A stretch of 64,000 bases of DNA from assembly GCA_029557915.1 (NCBI GenBank), contig JAKQHS010000002.1, positions 1 through 64,000 of the forward strand, written 5' to 3'. Below, in pieces: positions 33,560 through 43,345 of this stretch. Position numbers and translations under genes: made by a program. Source of the stretch: Bacteroidota bacterium. Lineage in GTDB: Bacteria > Bacteroidota > Bacteroidia > Chitinophagales > Saprospiraceae. The notes below the pieces were generated by a model, which saw only the letters and a program-made list of their open reading frames with translations, was not told where the DNA came from and did no database searches. Numbering within the stretch: the first letter of the stretch is position 1; each line of letters begins with the position of its first letter.

Positions 33560-36346
33560 TTAATAAATCTGATAAGTCAGGCCGGCCTGTACCAGACGGC
33601 CGGGAGCATATTGTTGAATAATCTGGTCCCTGGACGGATCCCATTTTTTGTCCTGGTTGCCATCCTGGAGGATGCGCGCCGGTTGATTCAAGAGGTCCGA
33701 TACGCCGGCTTTTAATATTATCCTGGAGCCCAGTTCCTTGGAAATCATCAAGTCCAGCACATTCCGGGGCATTTCGTAGAGGTCGGGATAACCCTGGAAT
33801 CCAACGGCAAAAATCCTCTTGCCGATCACGTTGTAGAGGACATTTACCTGCAGTCCTTGATCGGCGTCAAGGTAGTTCAAGGCGGCATTCACGATAAAGG
33901 GAGACTGGCCCTGAAGAGGACGCTGGTCGGACTGGCCTTCGCTGATGCCATCACCCAGGCGGACCGCTGAATGGATCAGGGTTGCGTTAAACACGGTGCT
34001 GAATCGCCCCAGGAACCGGGATGGCGTTAGGTTCGATAAGGACTTCTTTAATTCCACCTCGACGCCATAATTCACGCTGCTTTCGGCATTGGCAAAGGTG
34101 AAGGTCTTTGCCCCCCCCGAGCCCGAACCCGGGACCACCAGGGATTCGATCGGGTCTTTGAACTTCTTGTAAAACAGGGCCACATTGAAAACCTCAAAGG
34201 GAGTCGGATAATATTCAAAACGGGTGTCGAAATTCTGGACCACCGCGGTTTTTAACGGGGAACCCTTGTACACGTAATTGTAGTCAAAATCATAATAGGC
34301 AAAAGGCGCCAGTTCCCTGAATTCCGGGCGGTTAAGGCTCATCCCATACGATGCTTTCAGAATGGATTTTTGGCTGAAATAATAGGACATGGTCGCGGAG
34401 GGAAGCCATTTGGTTATTGGATAATGGAGTGCCACCGGGGTCCCCCCGATCAGGGCGCTCTCCAGGTTTTGGGTATTGTGCTCAAGGCGGAGCCCACCGG
34501 AAAAGGAAAGCTTTTTGCCAAGTGGAGTCAGGACATGGACAAAACCGGCATATAATTTATTTGAGGAACGGTAGGAATCGCTGGGATTGGTCTGCTCGTC
34601 GATTTTGACGCCGGTCCGGTTATTGATATTGTTGAACAGTTCGGTGATATCCCCATTGATCAGATCATTGTTGAAGTCAAAAGCGCTTCCCCGGACATAT
34701 CCCAGGTTCCGGGCGTCGAAAGTCCGGTTTTTATCCTCCAGGGCGCCCCCGGCTTTGATTTCCAGATCGTTTATTTTTTTCGAAACGGCCAGGTTTCCGG
34801 AATAAGTTTTTTCAAGCATCTCCGAGGAAAACCGGCCGAGGAAAAAGGCCTGAGCCGCGCCAAACGGAACGTATAAGCTTGAGGTGCCCGATGATTCGTC
34901 AAAATCGGACCGGTATCTCCGGTAATCGGGTTGATTCCGGGTGGCCCGGTTATACCCAAAGGTCCATTCCAAGTTCAGGGATTCGTCCTGCAGGAATTGA
35001 TGGGTTCCCACCAGTTGACTGGAAAGGATGTTCTTATAGACCTGGTCAAAGGAATGGTTATTGGGAATGTAGTTGGATTCAAAGTTTTTCCCTGAACGGT
35101 AAACATAACTTCCGGTGCTGTTCTGATTGAAAAGGTTTTTCCATTCGATCTGATGGTTGTCCCATTTTGCGGCCCAGTTGTGAAGTACCCCGATCCGGAT
35201 ATTCCGGTTGTACTGGGCATCATCATAGGAGAAGATCCGGGATTCAATGCCATTGGCCTGTTCATTGTAATCCCCGCGGTTTATCCCGAATTGGGTTTTG
35301 GAATCCTGGTAGGTAACGGAAGTGATGTTTCCGACCTGGACCCCGCCGAACACCGTCCTCAGGTTATTGGTCAGGTTGATTTTTTGGTCAGGCACCGCGA
35401 CAGTCGGGGTGGCCACCCAGTTGTTTTTGAGGGACTTTCCGGCGAGTTCCAGCTGGATGGGGTTATTGATGACCTCATTGACCGAGGCGGGGAAATTTTT
35501 CGGAAGGTCAAAAGTCCCGGAATTGAAACCGGTCCAATAGTTTTTTCCAAGCTGGGGTTGATAAAAATCGTTGAAAGTGGTTCCCTGCCTGAAGCCGGCC
35601 GCATATTCGACACTGAGGCCGGATTTGCTGGGAATTCCTTTGGTAAAAATTTTGACCAAACCTCCGGCAAATTCACCCGGAAGATCGGCGGAAGGGCTTT
35701 TAAACACCAGCATGCGCTCGATCTGCCCGGCCGGGATGATATCAAACGAAAACGATTTGATATCCGTTTCCATGGAAGGGGTGAAGGCATTGTGCAGCAT
35801 CACGTTGTTGTACCTTGAATTCAGACCGCGGATATTGATAAACCGGTCCCCGACAATGGTGATGCCCGGCACCCTCCGCACAATTTGGGCTGCATTACCG
35901 TCCATGGATTTTTTGATCTGCTGTTCGGAGATTCCACTGACTACCTGCATGGAGGCTTTAATCTCGGAGAGGATGGCCACTTCACTGTTCCGCACTTTAT
36001 CCCCGGTGACCACCACTTCCTGCAAGGTTTCGGTTTCCTCCACCAGGTCCAGATTAATCTGTGTGATCCTGCCGGCTTCCACCTTTACCCCCGCAAGATT
36101 TTCCGTACGGAATGAAACGTAGGATATCTGAAGGGTGTACTCTCCTGCAGGTACATGGTCTATCGAAAAGAATCCTTCGATATCCGTCGCCGATCCCAAT
36201 TCGGTCCCGATCACCTTGACCGTGGCTCCAATCAGGGGCTCGGATAATTTCTGGTCGGTAATAATTCCCTGGATGGTCCCGTTTTGTGCATTCAACCGGA
36301 TAAAACCCGAAACGAGAATCAACAGGGTAAAAAACGTTTGTTTCAT
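33560..36346 (-). CDS. TonB-dependent outer-membrane receptor
   Basis: A 928-residue beta-barrel receptor. Signal MKQTFFTLLILVSGFIRLNAQ; a carboxypeptidase-regulatory-like domain at about 24-105 (GTIQGIITDQKLSEPLIGATVKVIG...GFFSIDHVPAGEYTLQISYV); plug domain at about 110-230 (LQEVVVTGDKV, QIVRRVPGITIVGDRFINIRGLNSRYNNVMLH); then the barrel, ending in a Tyr-containing terminal strand (GLTYQIY). Energised uptake of an unknown substrate together with the downstream lipoprotein. The ATG at 36346 is preferred to 36370 because it begins the signal sequence. Confidence 0.93.
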   Translation of the reverse strand: MKQTFFTLLILVSGFIRLNAQNGTIQGIITDQKLSEPLIGATVKVIGTELGSATDIEGFFSIDHVPAGEYTLQISYVSFRTENLAGVKVEAGRITQINLDLVEETETLQEVVVTGDKVRNSEVAILSEIKASMQVVSGISEQQIKKSMDGNAAQIVRRVPGITIVGDRFINIRGLNSRYNNVMLHNAFTPSMETDIKSFSFDIIPAGQIERMLVFKSPSADLPGEFAGGLVKIFTKGIPSKSGLSVEYAAGFRQGTTFNDFYQPQLGKNYWTGFNSGTFDLPKNFPASVNEVINNPIQLELAGKSLKNNWVATPTVAVPDQKINLTNNLRTVFGGVQVGNITSVTYQDSKTQFGINRGDYNEQANGIESRIFSYDDAQYNRNIRIGVLHNWAAKWDNHQIEWKNLFNQNSTGSYVYRSGKNFESNYIPNNHSFDQVYKNILSSQLVGTHQFLQDESLNLEWTFGYNRATRNQPDYRRYRSDFDESSGTSSLYVPFGAAQAFFLGRFSSEMLEKTYSGNLAVSKKINDLEIKAGGALEDKNRTFDARNLGYVRGSAFDFNNDLINGDITELFNNINNRTGVKIDEQTNPSDSYRSSNKLYAGFVHVLTPLGKKLSFSGGLRLEHNTQNLESALIGGTPVALHYPITKWLPSATMSYYFSQKSILKASYGMSLNRPEFRELAPFAYYDFDYNYVYKGSPLKTAVVQNFDTRFEYYPTPFEVFNVALFYKKFKDPIESLVVPGSGSGGAKTFTFANAESSVNYGVEVELKKSLSNLTPSRFLGRFSTVFNATLIHSAVRLGDGISEGQSDQRPLQGQSPFIVNAALNYLDADQGLQVNVLYNVIGKRIFAVGFQGYPDLYEMPRNVLDLMISKELGSRIILKAGVSDLLNQPARILQDGNQDKKWDPSRDQIIQQYAPGRLVQAGLTYQIY

Positions 36347-36367
36347 GTCTACTCTTTGTTTGTGCAG

Positions 36368-36375
36368 CAAAAGTA
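36368..36375 (-). promoter_or_regulatory. promoter of the TonB receptor operon
   Basis: TACTTTTG (minus strand) is an exact -7 box 21 bp before the start. ATTG at 36393-36396 lies 17 bp further upstream and may be the -33 element. Confidence 0.55.
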
Positions 36376-36515
36376 GACGGGCTGTATTAAGCCAATGTTA
36401 ATACCGGATTAAGGCTATATTACGTTTTATCATATTGCAATTCAGCATTTTATGTAATAAATGCAATAATATATGTGGATTTAGTCTGGAAGGTGAGGAG
36501 TTTGAATACTCAAAC

Positions 36516-36618
36516 AGAGATCTGATCGCTGATGTCTGATAACTGATCACTGACAACCGAAATCTGATTGCTTATCGCTGATCGCTGATTGCTGATCGCT
36601 GGTCGCTGATAGCTGTCT
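36516..36618 (+). repeat. long 7-bp period array (CTGATCG family)
   Basis: About 14 heptamers, mostly CTGATNN, end 1-2 bp before the 3' end of the minus-strand gene at 36620. It is the longest of the 7-bp arrays in the window. Confidence 0.9.
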
Positions 36619-36619
36619 G

Positions 36620-37513
36620 TTAATTTTTCTTTGATCTTAAAGCCCTTTGGTTTTCCGCATTCCCGGAAGGAAAGACCTCCTCGACGTATTTCCAAATCCC
36701 CTTATCCAGCCGGAAACCTTCGTAAGATCCTTCGGGGACCCTGGTCCTGCCCTGCCCTGGCAAGTTTCCCGGCTGTTCCATAAGATGGTCGCAAATGATC
36801 ATTTTTTCATTTTCATCGTAATTGACCCGGACGGCGGCGTCGGCGCTGTACTGATAGATGATGCGGTGGCGGATTTCGTTTTTACCCATCCGGAACACCG
36901 GGGCCCCGAAGACGGGTTTGCCTTCCCTGAAATGAAGGACATCGATGACTTTTCTACGCTCATAGACCGAATGGCCGTCATAACCAAAAAGCAGCCAGGC
37001 CCTGGATTTATCGGCCATTTCGAAGGGAACCATATTGTAATAGACCAGTCCATACCATCTGTCCGCGGGCAGCGACACCGATTCCGGATCAGCAAGTTCA
37101 TGGGAGCGGTCGGCAAAGGAAGTGAGTTTGAGGGAGGGACTGTTCCACTGGAGAGCGCCGAAATAACGGTAATCTGCCTCGTTCACTTTCAATTGCCAGC
37201 TGAAAATGCGAAAACTGCTGTCACTCGGATAAGTGATGGCTACATTTTCCAATCGGGGAAATTTGTATTGGAAGGAATGGTCGACCTTGAGCGCCTTCGC
37301 CAGGGTGGGTATCATCTGGTGGCAGGCATAGATCCGCTCGTCCTCGATTTCGGCATTCAGGACTCCCCTCGCCCAGACGGCAATGGTGTCTTCATAATTC
37401 TGGATCCGGAGTAAATCGGTTCCTGAAAGGTTTCCCGACTGGGCATGGCCGTTTAACCCAATGAATGAGCATAAAGCTACAAACAAGATCGAGCAGGTCC
37501 CTTTCAGCCGCAT
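36620..37513 (-). CDS. secreted protein of unknown function (297 aa)
   Basis: I do not recognise a domain. The signal sequence MRLKGTCSILFVALCSFIGLNGHAQ is clear. The mature part has alternating beta-type segments (NVAITYPSDSSFRIFSWQLKV, DYRYFGALQW, WYGLVYYNMVPFEMADKSRAWLLFGYDG, GKPVFGAPVFRM, RIIYQYSADAAVRVNYDENEKMIICDHL), with wording common in uncharacterised Bacteroidota envelope proteins. The frame is open to 37555; the ATG at 37513 gives a proper signal. It ends at a long 7-bp array and follows mdh by 52 bp on the same strand. Confidence 0.75.
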   Translation of the reverse strand: MRLKGTCSILFVALCSFIGLNGHAQSGNLSGTDLLRIQNYEDTIAVWARGVLNAEIEDERIYACHQMIPTLAKALKVDHSFQYKFPRLENVAITYPSDSSFRIFSWQLKVNEADYRYFGALQWNSPSLKLTSFADRSHELADPESVSLPADRWYGLVYYNMVPFEMADKSRAWLLFGYDGHSVYERRKVIDVLHFREGKPVFGAPVFRMGKNEIRHRIIYQYSADAAVRVNYDENEKMIICDHLMEQPGNLPGQGRTRVPEGSYEGFRLDKGIWKYVEEVFPSGNAENQRALRSKKN

Positions 37514-37565
37514 GCTGAAGATAACGCTGATTAAAGAAGGGGGTTTGCTAACCAAAAGTTAAAAA

Positions 37566-38498
37566 TCAGAGCCCGAGGGCGTCATAAGCGTCCATCACGG
37601 ACTTCACGGCTTGGGCGGAAGCATTGAGCAAGGCCATTTCATCTTCGTTCAATTTGAGTTCGATGACCTGTTTCACGCCGCCCGCGCCCAGTTTTACCGG
37701 TACTCCCACATACACGTCCCGGAGGCCGTGCTGGCCCTCCATTTTAATACAACAGGGGAAAATCCGGTTTTCATCCTTGAGGATCGCGGTGGCCATTTGC
37801 GCGGCGGCGGCACCCGGAGCATACCATGCGGAGGTGCCCATGAGTTTTACCAGTTCTCCACCCCCGACTTTTGTCCTTTCCATGATTTTATTAAGGGTCT
37901 CGGTGTCGATCAGCTCGGTGACCGGTATTCCGCTGACGGTCGTATACCTGGGAAGCGGAACCATGGTATCCCCGTGCCCCCCGAGCAATACGGCCTGGAT
38001 GTCTTTCGGGGACACCTGGAGCGCATCCGCCAGGAAAGCCCTGTACCTGGCCGTGTCCAGAATGCCGGCCATGCCAATCACTTTGGCAGTGGGCAGGCCT
38101 GAGGTTTTCTGGGCTGCATAAGTCATGACATCGAGGGGGTTTGAAACCACGATCAGGATGGGGTCTTTGGAATGTTCAAGGATGGATTTGGTCACCCCGC
38201 TTACGATCTTGGCATTGATGGTGATCAGGTCATCCCTGCTCATGCCCGGTTTCCGGGGCACGCCGGCGGTAAGGATCACGATGTCTGAACCTGCGGTATC
38301 GGCATAGTCGGAGGTCCCGATAACCCGAGTGCTGTAATCATCGATCGGGGCCTGCTGCCAGGTATCCAGGGCCTTCCCCTTGGCCAGGTCTCCGGCGATA
38401 TCCAGCATGACGATTTCATTGACGATATCCTGGTGGGCGAGGACATTGGCACAGGTAGCACCCACATTTCCGGCGCCGATAACGGTCACTTTACTCAT
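37566..38498 (-). CDS. mdh: malate dehydrogenase
   Basis: A 310-residue NAD-dependent TCA enzyme of the LDH-like malate dehydrogenase group. Motifs: GAGNVGATCANVLA at residues 7-20, ILTAGVPRKPGMSRDDL (substrate Arg), VVSNPLDVMTY, GMAGILDTARYRAFLA and the catalytic His in LLGGHGDTMVPLPRY. Length is standard. A near-consensus promoter precedes it. It is transcribed away from the M43-type protease gene. Confidence 0.96.
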   Translation of the reverse strand: MSKVTVIGAGNVGATCANVLAHQDIVNEIVMLDIAGDLAKGKALDTWQQAPIDDYSTRVIGTSDYADTAGSDIVILTAGVPRKPGMSRDDLITINAKIVSGVTKSILEHSKDPILIVVSNPLDVMTYAAQKTSGLPTAKVIGMAGILDTARYRAFLADALQVSPKDIQAVLLGGHGDTMVPLPRYTTVSGIPVTELIDTETLNKIMERTKVGGGELVKLMGTSAWYAPGAAAAQMATAILKDENRIFPCCIKMEGQHGLRDVYVGVPVKLGAGGVKQVIELKLNEDEMALLNASAQAVKSVMDAYDALGL

Positions 38499-38532
38499 AT
38501 TATACTTTTATTTAATATTTATTTATGGAGAT

Positions 38533-38563
38533 CAAAGGTAAGCGGATGCGGCCAATCGGCAAA
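38533..38563 (-). promoter_or_regulatory. mdh promoter (TTTG-N19-TACCTTTG)
   Basis: On the minus strand the -33 element TTTG (38560-38563), a 19-bp spacer and the -7 box TACCTTTG (38533-38540) all match the Bacteroidota consensus. The -7 box ends 34 bp before the mdh ATG. Confidence 0.75.
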
Positions 38564-38607
38564 AGATATCCCTCATCTTTGTACACCGGGGGATGAATAT
38601 TTTCTGT

Positions 38608-38615
38608 TAATTTTG
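38608..38615 (+). promoter_or_regulatory. -7 box TAATTTTG before the M43-type protease
   Basis: An exact TAnnTTTG match only 8 bp before the ATG at 38624, implying a leaderless or very short-leader mRNA. Confidence 0.5.
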
Positions 38616-38623
38616 TAGGCTAT

Positions 38624-40123
38624 ATGAGATGGTTTCTGATCGCAGGAAGTTTGTTGTTTTTTAGTGCAGTGAAAGCCCAGGAGGACAAACCTTTTTTATG
38701 CGGTACGGAAAATCTCGAGGAAATCAAGCAGGTGATGCTTAAAAACCGGGAAGAATTCAAAAACTTCCAGTTTCAGCGTGGGGCCATCAGCTATATTCCG
38801 GTCAAAATATTCCTGGTCGCCTACAACGACGGTTCCGGCCAGATGCCCGTCCTCAATGCCCTGCGCATGCTTTGCCAGTTGAATACCGCCTATGCGGACA
38901 TGGAATTGCAATTTTACATCAAGGAGATCAAGACGCTCAACAACAGCACCATTACCGAAACGCCAAGGTCTTCCGGGGGAACCCTGCAAATGCAGCTCAA
39001 CAAAGATCCCAAGGCCGTCAATATATTCATTACGCATAAAATCCTCGATGGCGTGGCGGGTTATTATATCGGACCGGCCGGATCCAATAACGACTTTATC
39101 GTGATCCAGAAAGACTACATGGGAGATGTCCGGGTGGCGGCACACGAAGTAGGCCATTACCTGAGCCTCCCGCATACCTTTCATGGCTGGGATTCCGAAG
39201 CCTGGGACCCGGTCAAACACGGCAATCCCGTCCAGAAATTTGCACCCGACGGCATCACCATCAATGAATATGCGGACAGCTCCAATTGTGGTCCGAAAAA
39301 TGTGGGTGATGGATTTTGTGATACCCCGGCAGACTATAATTTCGGGGCCAATACCTGTTCTTATTCTTTAAAAGCCATGGACCCCAACGGGAAGCTGGTC
39401 TCGCCCCAGACCAACAACATGATGAATTATTTTTTCGGCTGCAGCAAATACCTCTTCACCCCGCAACAAAAAGCAGCGATCCTGTCCAGCTACAACAGCA
39501 CCTCGCGCCGCGATATCCGGGGGACTTCGCCCTCCGAGGTCACTCCAATCAACCAGGCGGTAAAATTGCTCAAGCCGGCCGATAAATCAGCCACGGCCAG
39601 CGCGGACAGCGTCCTGCTGGAATGGGAAGCGGTGGCCGGAGCTGCTTCATACCTGGTTCAATACGATATCGTACCGACCTTCGAGGTTTTTGTCCAGACG
39701 TTTATCACCAAAGAGACCAAACAAAAAATTACCGGCCTCGTACTCAACCGCACCTATTATTGGAGGGTTATCCCTTTTAATGACTATTCGACCTGTTACC
39801 CTGACCCTCCCCGCTTTTCTTTTAAGGCGGGCGCCCTCACCAGCGTGCGGGATATCCCGGAGGTCAAGAGTTTATCCATTTATCCCAATCCAGTCGCCAA
39901 TCAACAACTGCTCAACGTCTATTTGGACAACCACACCGGATTTTCCGGCTCCATATCCATATTCGATCTGAATGGCCGCCTGGTCTTGCAGGTACCGGAT
40001 CAGAAATTCACGGCAGGCGCTTCCAGCAAAGGGCTGGATATTTCAGGTCTTCGCCCGGGGGTCTATGCTTTTGTATTAAGCAGCAGGGGCGGGCTGGCGA
40101 GCCGGCGGTTGACCGTTTTTTAA
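38624..40123 (+). CDS. secreted M43/pappalysin-type metalloprotease with T9SS sorting domain
   Basis: A 499-residue secreted zinc protease. Signal MRWFLIAGSLLFFSAVKAQ; catalytic domain with His174-Glu175-x-x-His178...His184 (HEVGHYLSLPH) and a downstream Met-turn (NMMNYFFGCSKYLFTPQQ); a fibronectin III-like domain at about 315-400 (SVLLEWEAVAGAASYLVQYD); and a type A T9SS CTD at about 420-499 (SLSIYPNPVANQQLLNVYLDN...GVYAFVLSSRGGLASRRLTVF). It would be exported by Sec and the T9SS to the cell surface or medium. No propeptide of the usual long type is seen. Confidence 0.9.
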   Translation: MRWFLIAGSLLFFSAVKAQEDKPFLCGTENLEEIKQVMLKNREEFKNFQFQRGAISYIPVKIFLVAYNDGSGQMPVLNALRMLCQLNTAYADMELQFYIKEIKTLNNSTITETPRSSGGTLQMQLNKDPKAVNIFITHKILDGVAGYYIGPAGSNNDFIVIQKDYMGDVRVAAHEVGHYLSLPHTFHGWDSEAWDPVKHGNPVQKFAPDGITINEYADSSNCGPKNVGDGFCDTPADYNFGANTCSYSLKAMDPNGKLVSPQTNNMMNYFFGCSKYLFTPQQKAAILSSYNSTSRRDIRGTSPSEVTPINQAVKLLKPADKSATASADSVLLEWEAVAGAASYLVQYDIVPTFEVFVQTFITKETKQKITGLVLNRTYYWRVIPFNDYSTCYPDPPRFSFKAGALTSVRDIPEVKSLSIYPNPVANQQLLNVYLDNHTGFSGSISIFDLNGRLVLQVPDQKFTAGASSKGLDISGLRPGVYAFVLSSRGGLASRRLTVF

Positions 40124-40133
40124 GCGACCGGGT

Positions 40134-40610
40134 TCAACCAGCCTGTTTTTTCCGCAAGGACCATTCAAACGAGAAAATTGCGACCACCTCCCCCTCCCGG
40201 TTCCTCCCGGTGGAGTTCATAATAATTTTTACCCCGGCATCCTGTTCCAGGGCAATCGCTGCGGTTTTCCGCATATCCTGGACCTGGTTGCATTCAAATA
40301 AAACAGGGCCTTTTGCCTTTTTCAAAAACTGCCCCTCCACCCGCGTCACCAGCATGGATATCCGCGACGGATCCAGGGAGGTCAGTGCGATAATGCCGGT
40401 GGACAATTCCGCCGCGGCGGCCAGTGCCGCAAAATAGATGGATTTAAAAGGGTTTTTGGTGGACCACCTGTACGGGATATTCACCTGTGCCCGCTCTTCC
40501 GTAAGAGAGACCACCTTCAGTCCAAAGAAAAAGGCGCCCGGAAGATGGAGTAAAAAATACCAGAACATCATCCATTTGCTATGGACCATTTTTGTGGTTT
40601 GTACCTGCAT
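40134..40610 (-). CDS. DUF4442 hotdog-fold thioesterase-like protein
   Basis: A 158-residue protein: an N-terminal hydrophobic stretch (FWYFLLHLPGAFFFGLKV), then a hotdog domain with RWSTKNPFKSIYFAALAAAAELSTGI, the usual DUF4442 core, and a C-terminal strand VVAIFSFEWSLRKK. Probably a thioesterase; the substrate is unknown. It is convergent with the protease gene (10-bp gap) and divergent from sucC. A second in-frame ATG lies at 40589. Confidence 0.85.
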   Translation of the reverse strand: MQVQTTKMVHSKWMMFWYFLLHLPGAFFFGLKVVSLTEERAQVNIPYRWSTKNPFKSIYFAALAAAAELSTGIIALTSLDPSRISMLVTRVEGQFLKKAKGPVLFECNQVQDMRKTAAIALEQDAGVKIIMNSTGRNREGEVVAIFSFEWSLRKKQAG

Positions 40611-40666
40611 GGAATGTGATTAATCCTTCAATAATAAGTAATTTCGCGGCATCATTATCTGAACTT

Positions 40667-41875
40667 ATGAATCTGCACGAATATCAGGGAAAGGAATTAC
40701 TTAAAAAGTTTGGCATACCGGTCCAGGAGGGATTTCTTGCCACCACACCAGAAGAAGCCATAAAAGCTTATGACCAGGTGGTAGAATCTTCAAAGTCGCC
40801 GGTAGCGGTCATCAAAGCCCAGATTCATGCCGGTGGCCGGGGCAAAGGCGGTGGCGTCAAACTGGTCAAATCCCGGGAGCAGGCCGCCCAAACGGCACCC
40901 CAGATCCTTGGTATGATGCTCAAAACTCCCCAGACGCCGGGAGGGATGAACGGCCCTGGAAAACTGGTCCGTAAAATCCTGGTGACGGAAGATTCATTCA
41001 AACCGGATTTTGAATCCTGCAAGGAATATTACGTCTCCATCCTCACGGACCGGGAAAAAAAAGCCAATGTGATCATCTATTCCACGGAAGGGGGTATGGA
41101 TATTGAAGCCGTGGCTGAAAAAACACCCCACCTGGTCCACAAGGAATATGTGCATCCCCTGGCCGGATTCCAGGCTTTCCAGGCCCGGAACATCGCCTTC
41201 AAGCTTGGCCTGAGCGGGGAGAGTTTTAAAAACATGGTCCGTTTCGTGACCAATCTCTACAAGGCCTTTACCGAGTCCGATGCCACTTTGTTCGAAATCA
41301 ATCCCTGCCTGAAAGACGGATACGGCAATATCCTCGCGGTGGATTGCAAGGTTTCCCTGGATGACAACGCCCTGTTCCGCCACAGCGACCTGGAAGCCAT
41401 GCGCGATACGGATGAAGAAGATCCCGCAGAAGTCGAAGCAAAAGCCTATAACCTCAACTACGTGAGCCTCGATGGCAACGTGGGATGCATGGTCAATGGC
41501 GCCGGCCTGGCCATGGCCACCATGGACATCATCAAACTCTCCGGCGGCCAACCTGCCAATTTCCTGGATGTGGGGGGCACCGCCGACGCCGCCCGCGTGG
41601 AACAGGCGTTCCGGATTATCCTGAAAGACCCGGCTGTGAAAGCCATACTCATCAATATCTTCGGGGGCATCGTGCGCTGTGACCGGGTGGCCCAAGGGGT
41701 GGTAGACGCTTACAAAAACATTGGAGAGATCAAGGTGCCGATCATCGTCCGGCTCCAGGGCACCAACGCAGAGCTGGCCAAGGATATCATCGACCAGTCT
41801 GGCCTGCGGGTGAGGTCCGCCATCCTGCTGAAAGACGCGGCAGAACTGGTCAGGGAAGCATTGTTGGAAAAATAA
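40667..41875 (+). CDS. sucC: succinyl-CoA ligase (ADP-forming) beta subunit
   Basis: A 402-residue TCA-cycle subunit that binds nucleotide and works with SucD. It starts with [19 protein letters not shown], has an ATP-grasp domain ([14 protein letters not shown]), [14 protein letters not shown], then the ligase domain with [15 protein letters not shown] and [17 protein letters not shown]. Length is standard. The frame is open 25 codons upstream, but the family start is the ATG at 40667. sucD is not adjacent; the following genes are xseA and xseB. Confidence 0.97.
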   Translation: MNLHEYQGKELLKKFGIPVQEGFLATTPEEAIKAYDQVVESSKSPVAVIKAQIHAGGRGKGGGVKLVKSREQAAQTAPQILGMMLKTPQTPGGMNGPGKLVRKILVTEDSFKPDFESCKEYYVSILTDREKKANVIIYSTEGGMDIEAVAEKTPHLVHKEYVHPLAGFQAFQARNIAFKLGLSGESFKNMVRFVTNLYKAFTESDATLFEINPCLKDGYGNILAVDCKVSLDDNALFRHSDLEAMRDTDEEDPAEVEAKAYNLNYVSLDGNVGCMVNGAGLAMATMDIIKLSGGQPANFLDVGGTADAARVEQAFRIILKDPAVKAILINIFGGIVRCDRVAQGVVDAYKNIGEIKVPIIVRLQGTNAELAKDIIDQSGLRVRSAILLKDAAELVREALLEK

Positions 41876-41890
41876 TTTATACCCACCGGC

Positions 41891-43117
41891 TTGACCAGGA
41901 TCTCTTTATTCGAATTAAATGAATACGTCAGGCAGGTCATCGCCCTTAATTTTACCGAACCACTCTGGATCCGGGCAGAAATCAACCAGGTAAGTTTTTC
42001 CAGGGGCCATTGTTATCTCGAACTCATCGAAAAAAAGGGGGATACGGATGAAATCATCGCCCAGGCCAGCGCGGCGATCTGGTATCGAAACCTGCGCTTT
42101 ATAGAACAAAAAACAGGTCCTAATCTTAACCAGCTCTTACAGAAGGGAATACAAACATTGCTTAAAGTAAGAGTCGAATTCAATGAACGTTATGGACTGA
42201 AATTAAGTGTTGAAGACATAGACACCACCTTTACGATTGGGCAGCTTGAATTGAAAAGAAGGGAAATTCTTCAACAATTGGGAGCCCTGGGACTGATGGA
42301 TAAAAACAAAGGCCATGCCCTGCCGCCGGTACTTCAAAGGCTGGCGGTCATTTCATCGGAAAAGGCTGCGGGCTTTCAAGATTTTATCCAGCACCTCCAG
42401 GCCAATGACTACGGTTTTGCCTTCGAATGTGAACTCTATTCCGCGGCCATGCAGGGAAGGAATGTGGAAAAGGAGATCCTGGCTGCTTTCCAGGAAATCA
42501 GGCAGGCGCGACAGCCTTATGACGCGGTCATCATCATCCGGGGCGGCGGATCCCGGCTGGACCTGGCCGCTTTCGACAGCCTGCAGCTCTGTGTGGCTAT
42601 CGCAAATCTCGAATACCCGGTGATTACAGGCATTGGCCATGAAACCGATCAGGCCGTGGCAGACCTGGTGGCGCATACCAGCCTCAAGACCCCCACTGCG
42701 GTCGCTCATTTTGTCCTGGAGCACAACTTCAAATTCGAAACCCAGCTGTATGCCGGATACCGGATCCTTCAAAAATCCGCCCTGGATATCATCGAATCGT
42801 TTCAGTCCAGGCTGAGGCGGCAAAGCCAGATGATTAAGGATATCAGCCTGCGCCGGGTGGGCAATGAAAACTACTTTATGGCAGCGGCCAAAAAGGATTT
42901 AAAAATGTATACCCTGCAACTCCTCCGGGAAAAGCAGGCCGAACTCCACAACCTGCAGCAGAGAACAGCATTGATGGATCCTGAACTCCTGCTGAAGCGG
43001 GGATACAGTATGACCTTCAAGGACGGAGTGCTGTTGAAAAGTCCGGACCAGGCGGAAAGCGGGGACCTCATCGAAACCAGGCTTTCCGGAGGCAGCATCC
43101 GGAGCACGGTTAAATAA
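41891..43117 (+). CDS. xseA: exodeoxyribonuclease VII large subunit
   Basis: A 408-residue subunit of the single-strand exonuclease ExoVII. N-terminal OB-fold (ISLFELNEYVRQVIALNFTEPLWIRAEINQVSFSRGHCYLEL) and catalytic core with VISSEKAAGFQDF, the IIRGGGSRLDLAAFD motif and ITGIGHETDQAVADLVAHTSLKTPTAVA. The C-terminal coiled coil is shorter than in Escherichia coli. There is no ATG in the right place; a TTG at 41891, 15 bp after the sucC stop, fits the family N-terminus. It is likely cotranscribed with sucC and xseB. Confidence 0.95.
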   Translation: MTRISLFELNEYVRQVIALNFTEPLWIRAEINQVSFSRGHCYLELIEKKGDTDEIIAQASAAIWYRNLRFIEQKTGPNLNQLLQKGIQTLLKVRVEFNERYGLKLSVEDIDTTFTIGQLELKRREILQQLGALGLMDKNKGHALPPVLQRLAVISSEKAAGFQDFIQHLQANDYGFAFECELYSAAMQGRNVEKEILAAFQEIRQARQPYDAVIIIRGGGSRLDLAAFDSLQLCVAIANLEYPVITGIGHETDQAVADLVAHTSLKTPTAVAHFVLEHNFKFETQLYAGYRILQKSALDIIESFQSRLRRQSQMIKDISLRRVGNENYFMAAAKKDLKMYTLQLLREKQAELHNLQQRTALMDPELLLKRGYSMTFKDGVLLKSPDQAESGDLIETRLSGGSIRSTVK

Positions 43118-43138
43118 TAAGTTTTACATTTACCGGGT

Positions 43139-43345
43139 ATGTCGAAAACCAGGAAGGACAAAGGGAGTTTTGAAGAAGCCAAAAGAGCGCTGGACGAGAT
43201 CATTGCAGAACTTCAGAACGAGAACACCTCCATCGACAAACTGGCCTCCCAGGTAAAAAGGGCCCAGGAACTGATCCAATATTGCCAGTCCAGGCTGAGG
43301 ACCATTGAAAAGGAGGTTCACTCCCTCCTGGATGAAGAAGAATAG
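43139..43345 (+). CDS. xseB: exodeoxyribonuclease VII small subunit
   Basis: A 68-residue helical protein with the XseB core FEEAKRALDEIIAELQNENTSIDKLASQVKRAQELIQYCQSRL. It binds the XseA coiled coil to form ExoVII. It begins 21 bp after xseA. Its 3' end overlaps the 3' end of the convergent glycerate kinase gene by 28 bp, so both C-termini are read from the same DNA. Confidence 0.95.
   Translation: MSKTRKDKGSFEEAKRALDEIIAELQNENTSIDKLASQVKRAQELIQYCQSRLRTIEKEVHSLLDEEE

Noticed and set aside
31777-36346. SusC/SusD pair
   Set aside because: The receptor is a TonB-dependent receptor, but the downstream lipoprotein is a beta-helix protein, not a SusD-type TPR protein.
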